Of a stretch of 8,497 bases of DNA, positions 1 through 6,322 are shown one piece after another; position 1 is the first letter of the stretch, and every line of letters begins with the position of its first letter. The notes below the pieces were generated by a model that searched no databases, was not told where the DNA came from, and saw only the letters and a list, made by a program, of their open reading frames with translations. The DNA lies in contig DHKE01000051.1 of assembly GCA_002404675.1 (NCBI GenBank), positions 1 to 8,497 on the forward strand, read 5' to 3'. Made by a program: the position numbers and the translations under genes. Origin of the DNA: Porphyromonadaceae bacterium UBA4702 (GTDB lineage Bacteria; Bacteroidota; Bacteroidia; Bacteroidales; Muribaculaceae).

Positions 1-99
1 AAGCCGGCTTGTTTCGGATGCTTACGTTTCCTCTCGTGCGTTATTATGTATGCTAAGCGTTAATTATTGCCAACAGGCGGCGGCGGCGTAATGCCGGGC

Positions 100-130
100 T
101 TTGATATGCGGGAAAAATACGCTATATTTG
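100..130 (+). promoter_or_regulatory. Bacteroides-type promoter for recJ-recQ
   Basis: TTTG at 100-103 and TATATTTG at 123-130 are separated by 19 bases. This matches the Bacteroidetes primary sigma factor pattern of TTTG, 19-21 bases, then TAnnTTTG at about -33 and -7. Transcription would begin near 137, leaving a leader of about 125 bases before recJ. The rest of 1-262 holds no convincing gene. It has a short GGC-type run at 77-88 and a 10-base palindrome at the very start of the window that might belong to the end of an upstream unit. The promoter is inferred from pattern only. Confidence 0.6.
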
Positions 131-262
131 CACTACCTTTCCTCGACTGGCGCATTGACGATAATTGCATGCAGATTATCAGTCAGCAGCAGATGCCGCA
201 GCCGGCACGCTACCCTGGATTGTCATCATGCGTCTTTTACAGCCCAATAGAAAAAAGACAAC

Positions 263-2005
263 ATGATGATAAATAAATGGAACTATGAGCCGCTGACCCA
301 CACGCAGACAGAGAATGTCGAGGTGTTGCGCCGTTATTGCAGCGACTGCCCGCCGATGGCGGAGCTGCTCGTGCGCCGTGGCGTGACTACACCGCAGGAG
401 GCGGACGGATATTTCTCCCCCTCGATAAATGACCTGCATGACCCATTCCTGATGCGTGACATGGACAAGGCGGTCAACCGCCTGAACCATGCCATGGGTG
501 CGAAGGAACGCATTATGGTGTTCGGCGACTATGATGTGGACGGAACGACTGCCGTCGCCTTGGTATACAAGTACCTCCAGAATTATTACAGCAACATCGA
601 GTACTATATCCCAACGCGGTACGAGGACGGATACGGCATCTCTCGCAAGAGCATCGACTATGCTGCCGAAAACGATGTCAAGCTGATCATCATACTCGAT
701 TGCGGCATCAAGGCCAACGACGAAATACGCTACGCCCGCGAAAAGGGCATCGATTTCATAATCTGTGACCACCACATGCCCGACGAGGAGCTGCCCGAGG
801 CGGTGGCGATACTCAATCCAAAAATCCCAGGCAACACTTACCCCTGCAAGCACCTGAGCGGCTGCGGAGTGGGCTTCAAGTTCATGCAGGCTTTCGCACG
901 CAGCAACGGACTCTCAAACCACAACGAGCTCGAGTCACTGCTCGACCTCGTGGCTGTCAGCATAGCCGCCGACCTTGTGCCGATAGTGGGGGAGAACCGT
1001 GTAATGGCATATCATGGACTGCGCCGCCTGAACTCCAACCCGAATCTCGGCCTGCGCAGCATAATACGCCTGTGCAAGCTCACCAACAAGAACATCACCA
1101 TCAGCGACGTGATATTCAAGATCGGCCCGCGTATCAACGCTTCCGGACGTATGCAGAGCGGCATGGAGACGGTTGACCTGCTCGTCGCCCGTGACCTGCA
1201 CGACGCTTACGAGAAGGGTAAGGACATAGACCAGTACAACAACGACCGCAAGGAGCTCGACAAGCGCATCACCGAGGAGGCCAACCTGCTCATAGACAAG
1301 GATCTGGAACTGGAGCAGGGCAGGCGTTCCATTGTCATCTACAATCCCAGCTGGCACAAGGGCATAATCGGCATCGTCGCTTCGCGCCTTACCGAACTGT
1401 ATTACAAGCCCGTAGTGGTGCTTACAGGGAGCGACGACGGCATAGCGACAGGCTCGTCGCGCTCGGTGCGCAATTTCGACATATACGCGGCTGTCAACTC
1501 GACCCGCGACCTGCTGGAAAATTTCGGCGGCCACCCGTATGCCGTCGGCCTCTCGCTGCGCGAGGAGAACATCCCCGAGTTCAGCCGCCGCTTTGACGAG
1601 TATGTCTCCGAACACATTCACCCGAGCCAGCTCTCGCCGCAGATTGACATCGACGCCGAGATCACATTTGCCGACATCACCCCGGAGTTCATGGGGGCGT
1701 TGAAGAAGTTTGAGCCTTACGGCCCAGGCAACCAAAAGCCGGTTTTCCTGACGCGCAATGTCATCGACTTCGGCACAAGCCGCCTCGTAGGCAAGAAGCT
1801 GGAGCATATCAAGCTCGAACTCGAGGACGACAGTACGAGCCGCGTCATGAACGCTATTGCATTCAATATGTCGCAGTATTTCGAGCATATACACGCTCAC
1901 AAGCCTATCGACATCTGCTATACCATAGAGCAGACCAAGCGTGGGGCGAGGGGGAACAAGATACAGCTGATGATCAAGGACATCCGCTTGTCAGGAACGC
2001 GCTGA
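263..2005 (+). CDS. recJ: Single-stranded-DNA-specific exonuclease RecJ
   Basis: RecJ is a cytoplasmic 5'-to-3' exonuclease that degrades single-stranded DNA with divalent metal ions. It acts in RecFOR recombination, mismatch repair and base excision repair. The 580-residue product has the usual length and motif order. The DHH phosphoesterase core shows FGDYDVDG (87-94), LDCG (145-148), CDHH (168-171), a metal-site Asp in AADLVP (D237) and GPRINASGRM (288-297). The DHHA1 part shows WHKGIIGIVASR (364-375) and GGHPYAVG (422-429), where many RecJ proteins have Ala-Ala-Gly rather than Ala-Val-Gly. The C-terminal OB-type domain begins around FEPYGPGN (483-490). All expected catalytic residues are present. 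Two ATGs are adjacent (263 and 266) and either could be the start; the preceding bases are A-rich, as usual in Bacteroidetes. recQ follows after 39 bases, so the two are probably co-transcribed from the promoter at 100-130. Confidence 0.97.
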   Translation: MMINKWNYEPLTHTQTENVEVLRRYCSDCPPMAELLVRRGVTTPQEADGYFSPSINDLHDPFLMRDMDKAVNRLNHAMGAKERIMVFGDYDVDGTTAVALVYKYLQNYYSNIEYYIPTRYEDGYGISRKSIDYAAENDVKLIIILDCGIKANDEIRYAREKGIDFIICDHHMPDEELPEAVAILNPKIPGNTYPCKHLSGCGVGFKFMQAFARSNGLSNHNELESLLDLVAVSIAADLVPIVGENRVMAYHGLRRLNSNPNLGLRSIIRLCKLTNKNITISDVIFKIGPRINASGRMQSGMETVDLLVARDLHDAYEKGKDIDQYNNDRKELDKRITEEANLLIDKDLELEQGRRSIVIYNPSWHKGIIGIVASRLTELYYKPVVVLTGSDDGIATGSSRSVRNFDIYAAVNSTRDLLENFGGHPYAVGLSLREENIPEFSRRFDEYVSEHIHPSQLSPQIDIDAEITFADITPEFMGALKKFEPYGPGNQKPVFLTRNVIDFGTSRLVGKKLEHIKLELEDDSTSRVMNAIAFNMSQYFEHIHAHKPIDICYTIEQTKRGARGNKIQLMIKDIRLSGTR

Positions 2006-2022
2006 ACAGCCTCCTGACAAGC
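1986..2022 (+). other. Perfect 11-bp hairpin over the recJ stop codon
   Basis: GCTTGTCAGGA at 1986-1996 is the exact reverse complement of TCCTGACAAGC at 2012-2022, with a 15-base loop at 1997-2011. Within the loop, GCT and AGC could form a small inner stem. The recJ stop codon (2003-2005) sits in the loop and recQ starts 22 bases after the stem. No run of T follows (the next bases are ACTTCTCACAG), so it lacks the tail of an ordinary intrinsic terminator. I infer a role in transcript stability, partial termination or spacing between recJ and recQ; which one is not visible from the sequence. Confidence 0.55.
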
Positions 2023-2044
2023 ACTTCTCACAGACCGCCGTGCA

Positions 2045-3973
2045 ATGAGAAATCCGGCTGACACCCCCTCGCGTGTCCTTGCTGATACGCTGAAACGCTA
2101 CTGGGGCTACGACACGTTCCGCGAGCTGCAGCTGGAAATCATGCTCTCTACGCTGCGCTGCGAGGACACGTTGGCTCTTATGCCCACCGGCGGCGGCAAG
2201 TCTGTCTGTTTTCAGGTGCCGGGGCTTGTCCTCGGCGGCACGACGGTTGTCGTAACGCCGTTGGTCTCGCTGATGAAGGATCAGGTAGACAACCTCAAGA
2301 TGCGTCACATCAAAGCTGTCTACCTGCACGCCGGCATGACCTCGCGCGAAATACGCATCGCGTGGGAACACATAACAAACGGCAACTGCAAGTTCCTCTA
2401 TATATCTCCGGAGCGGCTGCTGAACGACAGGTTCTGCGCCGAGCTGAAACGCCTCGACATACGCCTCATTGTGGTGGACGAGGCTCACTGCATATCGCAG
2501 TGGGGCTATGACTTCCGCCCGTCGTACCTGCGCATAGCCAAGCTGCGCAAGCTGATACCGCACGCGCCTGTCCTCGCCCTCACGGCTACTGCCACGCCTG
2601 CTGTTGCCGAAGACATCTGCGATAAGCTGATGTTTCGCCACCACAACATCATGCGCCGCAGTTTCGCTCGCTCCAACATCAGCTACGTAGTCCGCCGCAC
2701 GCAGGAGAAGCAGTCTATGCTGCTGCGTATACTCTCACGCACCTCTGGCTCGGCAATAGTATATGTCCGCAGCCGCCGTCGCACGCGCACCGTTGCCGAG
2801 TACCTGCAGTCCATGGGCATTGATGCCGTGCATTTCCACGCCGGGCTGTCGTTTGAGGAGAAGGAGCAGCGCCAGAACCGCTGGAAGCAAGGGGCGGTCA
2901 GGGTAATGGTTGCCACCAACGCTTTCGGCATGGGCATCGACAAGCCCGATGTCCGCGTGGTGATACACTACGGCATGTCCCCCTCACTTGAGGAATATTA
3001 TCAGGAGGCCGGACGTGCCGGACGCGACGGCAAGCCGGCATACGCCGTCATACTCGCCGGCATCAAGGACATCGAACGCCTCAAAGCAAGCGTTGACGAG
3101 ATGTTCCCGCCCAAGAAGGACATCAAACGCATATACCAGCTGGTATGCACATTCCTCAACGTCAGCCTCGATGAGGGCTACGAGAAGTTCTGCCCCTTTG
3201 ACATCGACAAATTCTGCGAGACATTCGGCTACAAACGCCGCATGGTGCTTGCCGCGCTCAAAATACTCGGCAACTCTGGCTATCTCACATATACCGAGGA
3301 GGGAGAGACGCGCTCGCGCCTCATGATAATCATGGACCGCAATGAACTGTACGGCATACAGGTTTCTGCCGAGGCCAACCGCTTGCTTTCCACCATGCTG
3401 CGCACATACACCGGGCTGTTCACCGAATACGTGTTCATCAGCGAGAACGAACTCGCCTCGCGCATGGGCATGGATACCCGGCTGGTGCATGAGCTTCTGC
3501 TCGAGCTGAGCCGCGCCAAGGTGATACACTATGTGCCGCAGAACCGGTTGCCGCACATATTTTTCGACACAGCCCGCGAGGACTCGCCCAATGTCATGAT
3601 TTCAAGGGCCGCATACGAGCTGCGGCGCGATGTAGTGAAAAAACGGGTCAACGCCATGATAGGCTATGTGACGTACACCGGCGGCTGCCGTGTCCGCAAG
3701 ATGCTGGCATACTTCGGCGAAACCGAATCCGAGCCCTGCGGCAAGTGCGACATCTGCCGCGACAACAAGAAACGCCCGGGCAACCAGCGGCAACAGCAGC
3801 TCGAACTGATAGACGCGATATACAACTACATCAAGACCGCCTCCGCACCGGTGACGATGCGCGAAGTGCGCCGCCGCTTCACCGACAACCAGCAGACCGC
3901 CGATGCCGTGCGTTTCCTGTGCCGCGAACGCTATGTGACCCTCAGCGACGACACCCTCTCCATGACAAAATGA
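2045..3973 (+). CDS. recQ: RecQ-family ATP-dependent DNA helicase
   Basis: This is a superfamily 2 helicase expected to unwind DNA 3' to 5' using ATP and to work with RecJ in end processing and recombination. Visible motifs in the 642-residue product are motif 0 around FRELQ (25-29), Walker A MPTGGGKS (46-53, K52), motif Ia TPLVSLMKDQ (71-80), Walker B DEAH (145-148), the RecQ aromatic-rich loop through SQWGYDFRPSY (151-161), motif III LTATAT (179-184), motif V ATNAFGMGID (290-299) and motif VI QEAGRAGRDG (320-329). Four cysteines (548, 565, 568, 571) resemble the RecQ zinc site but lie about 220 residues after motif VI; in E. coli RecQ the gap is about 50. The region between (about 340-547) looks helical and may hold a winged-helix-like unit. 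No HRDC domain is recognisable; the last 65 or so residues look like another small helical domain. It is probably one of the RecQ paralogues found in Bacteroidetes rather than a strict match to E. coli RecQ. It follows recJ by 39 bases without its own visible promoter. Confidence 0.93.
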   Translation: MRNPADTPSRVLADTLKRYWGYDTFRELQLEIMLSTLRCEDTLALMPTGGGKSVCFQVPGLVLGGTTVVVTPLVSLMKDQVDNLKMRHIKAVYLHAGMTSREIRIAWEHITNGNCKFLYISPERLLNDRFCAELKRLDIRLIVVDEAHCISQWGYDFRPSYLRIAKLRKLIPHAPVLALTATATPAVAEDICDKLMFRHHNIMRRSFARSNISYVVRRTQEKQSMLLRILSRTSGSAIVYVRSRRRTRTVAEYLQSMGIDAVHFHAGLSFEEKEQRQNRWKQGAVRVMVATNAFGMGIDKPDVRVVIHYGMSPSLEEYYQEAGRAGRDGKPAYAVILAGIKDIERLKASVDEMFPPKKDIKRIYQLVCTFLNVSLDEGYEKFCPFDIDKFCETFGYKRRMVLAALKILGNSGYLTYTEEGETRSRLMIIMDRNELYGIQVSAEANRLLSTMLRTYTGLFTEYVFISENELASRMGMDTRLVHELLLELSRAKVIHYVPQNRLPHIFFDTAREDSPNVMISRAAYELRRDVVKKRVNAMIGYVTYTGGCRVRKMLAYFGETESEPCGKCDICRDNKKRPGNQRQQQLELIDAIYNYIKTASAPVTMREVRRRFTDNQQTADAVRFLCRERYVTLSDDTLSMTK

Positions 3974-4023
3974 CCTCCTTTACCTCTGCGCCTCTTCCGC
4001 ATCATTAGGTTGCTGGTTGATAT

Positions 4024-4054
4024 TTTGCAGTGTCGTGGATTATTTGTAATTTTG
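4024..4054 (+). promoter_or_regulatory. Bacteroides-type promoter for the restriction-modification genes
   Basis: TTTG at 4024-4027 and TAATTTTG at 4047-4054 are 19 bases apart, a full match to the Bacteroidetes -33/-7 pattern. The start of transcription would fall near 4061. This would make the TTG at 4062 almost leaderless and favours the ATG at 4089 as translation start. The gap between the recQ stop (3973) and this promoter shows no clear terminator hairpin, so read-through from recQ is possible. Promoter inferred from pattern. Confidence 0.6.
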
Positions 4055-4084
4055 CCAAGGGTTGTCAAAAACAGGCAAGGACAA
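4052..4084 (+). promoter_or_regulatory. Candidate operator for the helix-turn-helix methyltransferase
   Basis: Two short nested inverted repeats lie between the -7 element and the start codon: TTGCC (4052-4056) pairs with GGCAA (4074-4078), and TTGTC (4062-4066) pairs with GACAA (4080-4084). The two left arms start 10 bases apart, about one DNA turn. A protein bound here would cover the -7 element, transcription start and ribosome binding site, fitting self-repression by the adjacent regulator-methyltransferase. Five-base arms are short enough to arise by chance, so this is only a suggestion. Confidence 0.28.
4077..4081 (+). promoter_or_regulatory. Ribosome binding site deciding the 4089 start
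   Basis: AAGGA at 4077-4081 sits seven bases before the ATG at 4089. The TTG at 4062 has no comparable site and lies at the predicted transcription start. Together these favour the ATG, giving 457 residues rather than 466. Confidence 0.5.
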
Positions 4085-4088
4085 AGCG

Positions 4089-5462
4089 ATGTATGCTATC
4101 GGACAAATACTGAAAGAGATACGCGAGGAGAGGGGTGTCCCGATGCAGTCTGTGCAGGAACGCTCCGGAATAGACCCGGCGCAGTTGAGCCGAATCGAAA
4201 ACGGACACAGGCTGCCTACGGCACAGCAGTTGAAAACGCTTTCGAGAATATACGGGCTTGACGAGCGGCGGCTTCTCGTGCAGCGTGAGAGCGACCGTAT
4301 ATTGAAGACGCTGGAGTATCCCGAACTCGCGACAGAAGTGATGCAGGTCGCAGAAGCGAAGATACAGTACGGCGAGCAATACCTCTCCTTGTTTCAGGAG
4401 ACGATTTTTCCGCAACCTGTCAGCCTTGAGAGCCGGCGGTACATAGGCAGCAAGGCAAAATTGTCCGACTGGATAATGAAAACCATACGCGCCCATGCGC
4501 CCGAAGCACGCACATTCTGTGACATATTTGCAGGCACGGGGACAATAGCCCGCCGAGTGGCAGAAGTCTATGACAAGGTAATCATCAACGATTTCCTGTT
4601 TTCAAACAACATCATATACCGTGGGTTTTTCAGCCCCGGCGAGTGGGACAGGCAAAAGCTGTATGACATCATTTCCGCATACAATGCCATTGACCCCACG
4701 CTGCTGGCGGACAATTATTTCTCGGAGAATTACGGCGGCAAGTTCTACGAATACAACCTTTCCAAGCAGATAGGGCATATCCGTCAGGACATTGAGGATA
4801 TGCGCCCGGAACTGACTGAAAAGGAGTATTGCATATTGCTTGCTACGCTCATATACAACATCGACAGGCTTGCCAACACCGTCGGGCATTTCGACGCTTA
4901 CATCAAGAAGCCGATAAAGCCGCAGCCCCTGCGTATGCGCCTGATAGACGCGCAGTGCTTTGACAATGTCGAAATATTCCGCCGCGACGCAAACGAGCTT
5001 GCACGCAGTGTCAAGGCAGACATCGTGTACATGGACCCGCCATACAACTCACGTCAGTACTGCCGGTTCTATCATCTCTACGAGACACTGGTCAAGTGGG
5101 ACAAGCCGCAGCTTTACGGCGTGGCACTCAAGCCCGCGCCGGAGAACATGAGCCGCTACTGCACAAGCAAGGCGGTGGACTCATTTGCGGACTTGGTCGC
5201 CAATGTCGATGCCAGGTATCTGGCAGTGTCATACAACAATACCTACCACTCCAAGAGCAAGTCGTCGGAAAACAAGATACGGCTGGAGGACATACGGCGT
5301 ATCCTCGAGATGTGCGGCACGACAACCGTGCACGAACACCGCCACGCAGCGTTCAATACAGGCAAGACCGAATTTGCCGACCACAAGGAATTGCTATTCA
5401 TAACAGAAGTCGATGCAGAGAGAAAACGTCAATCGTTCGCCCCTCTTTTACGTTGGGGATAA
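4089..5462 (+). CDS. XRE helix-turn-helix fused to D12-class DNA adenine methyltransferase
   Basis: The product (457 residues) combines two activities. Residues about 4-62 form an XRE/Cro-type helix-turn-helix, with the recognition part around DPAQLSRIENG (29-39), similar to regulators often found beside Bacteroidetes restriction systems. A likely helical linker follows (about 65-112). The rest is an N6-adenine methyltransferase of the MethyltransfD12 family: motif X around RRYIGSKAKL (116-125), S-adenosylmethionine motif I DIFAGTGT (145-152), acidic motif II IND (166-168) and catalytic motif IV DPPYNSRQY (316-324). The extension NSRQY after DPPY is typical of the M.FokI-like group, which modifies one strand of an asymmetric site. 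I infer that it protects host DNA from the nuclease encoded two genes later and may control its own operon through the N-terminal domain. The start was chosen from the ribosome binding site and predicted transcription start; a TTG at 4062 is the alternative. The last 50 bases overlap the next methyltransferase gene. Confidence 0.9.
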   Translation: MYAIGQILKEIREERGVPMQSVQERSGIDPAQLSRIENGHRLPTAQQLKTLSRIYGLDERRLLVQRESDRILKTLEYPELATEVMQVAEAKIQYGEQYLSLFQETIFPQPVSLESRRYIGSKAKLSDWIMKTIRAHAPEARTFCDIFAGTGTIARRVAEVYDKVIINDFLFSNNIIYRGFFSPGEWDRQKLYDIISAYNAIDPTLLADNYFSENYGGKFYEYNLSKQIGHIRQDIEDMRPELTEKEYCILLATLIYNIDRLANTVGHFDAYIKKPIKPQPLRMRLIDAQCFDNVEIFRRDANELARSVKADIVYMDPPYNSRQYCRFYHLYETLVKWDKPQLYGVALKPAPENMSRYCTSKAVDSFADLVANVDARYLAVSYNNTYHSKSKSSENKIRLEDIRRILEMCGTTTVHEHRHAAFNTGKTEFADHKELLFITEVDAERKRQSFAPLLRWG

Positions 5463-6321
5463 GTACAAGCTGATACGTGAGATACGGACACATTTTCCTC
5501 CTCGCATCCGGCAGTTTGTCGAGCCGTTTGTCGGAGGCGGGTCTGTATTCCTGAATGTAGAAGCCGGCAAATATATGCTCAACGACTTGGACGCTAATGT
5601 TATAGGCATCCACAAGTATCTGTGCACACAGGTCGGACATGAGGGCGAGTTCTATGCGAGAATGTTTGACGTGATCGATGAGTACGGGCTGTCATGTTCG
5701 TACAGACGTGATGATGTGCCGAAGGAGCTGAAAGAAGCCTTCAAGAAGACGTATTTCGCGAAATACAACAAGGAGAACTTCAACCGGCTCAAGTCAGACT
5801 ACAACCGCATGCACCGTGGCGACATGCTGTATTTGTACATACTGCTTATCTATGGTTTCAACCGTATGTTGCGTTTCAACAGCAAAGGCGATTACAACCT
5901 GCCTGTCGGAAATGTCTATTTCAACGGCAACACATACAATGCCCTGAAAGGCTATTTCCGTGAAGTCGAAACCAAGCGACCTGGGTGGAGCAACATGGAC
6001 TTCCGCTCTTTTCTTGACACAGTAGAGCTGAATGGCGAAGACTTGGTATACCTTGACCCTCCATACCTCATCACATTCAGCGAGTACAACAAGTATTGGA
6101 ATGAACAGACAGAGCGGGATTTGCTGGCAATTCTTGACGCGCTGTCAGACCGGGGCGTCAGGTTTGCCATCTCCAATGTTACACATTACAAGGGGCGTGA
6201 GAACAAGATATTTATCGAATGGTCACGAAAATACGACACGCACCCTGTCAAGAGCAATTACATCAGTTACCACGACAATACGGTCAAACGTTTCAACGAA
6301 GTTCTGATAACAAATTATTGA
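5413..6321 (+). CDS. Dam-like DNA adenine methyltransferase
   Basis: This 302-residue protein resembles the Dam/DpnM group of D12-class N6-adenine methyltransferases, which use S-adenosylmethionine and usually recognise GATC. Visible parts are motif X PLFYVGDKYKL (10-20), motif I FVEPFVGGGSVF (35-46), motif II LND (56-58), a DNA-recognition stretch FNRMLRFNSKGDYNLPVG (149-166) that lines up with the corresponding Dam segment, and catalytic DPPY (215-218). Length and order are normal and nothing is missing. The start lies 50 bases inside the previous gene. It is the only sensible start, because motif X begins at residue 10 and the next Met is at residue 55, so translation is probably coupled to the upstream gene. 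The nuclease gene begins one base after its stop. I infer that it supplies the second methylation needed by the system; exact target sequence unknown. Confidence 0.92.
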   Translation: MQRENVNRSPLFYVGDKYKLIREIRTHFPPRIRQFVEPFVGGGSVFLNVEAGKYMLNDLDANVIGIHKYLCTQVGHEGEFYARMFDVIDEYGLSCSYRRDDVPKELKEAFKKTYFAKYNKENFNRLKSDYNRMHRGDMLYLYILLIYGFNRMLRFNSKGDYNLPVGNVYFNGNTYNALKGYFREVETKRPGWSNMDFRSFLDTVELNGEDLVYLDPPYLITFSEYNKYWNEQTERDLLAILDALSDRGVRFAISNVTHYKGRENKIFIEWSRKYDTHPVKSNYISYHDNTVKRFNEVLITNY

Positions 6322-6322
6322 T

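Noticed and set aside
1..10. The palindrome AAGCCGGCTT at the window start.
   Set aside because: It is truncated by the window edge and has no loop, so it cannot be judged as a terminator half or a protein site.
67..276. A 69-codon plus-strand frame upstream of recJ.
   Set aside because: It overlaps the predicted recJ promoter and start, begins at a non-ATG codon, and the peptide shows no recognisable features.
935..1900. A 321-codon open frame on the minus strand inside recJ, and similar long minus-strand frames inside recQ (for example 2984-3556).
   Set aside because: They lie fully opposite well-supported genes, match no family I recognise, and are expected side effects of GC-rich codon usage.
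3974..4023. A recQ terminator or an attachment-site repeat at the left edge of the cassette.
   Set aside because: I found no stem followed by T-run here, and no direct repeat shared with the right edge other than the promoter similarity already reported.
4062..4064. TTG as start of the helix-turn-helix methyltransferase (466 residues).
   Set aside because: It coincides with the predicted transcription start and has no ribosome binding site, whereas ATG 4089 has AAGGA at a good distance and gives the usual N-terminus for such regulators.
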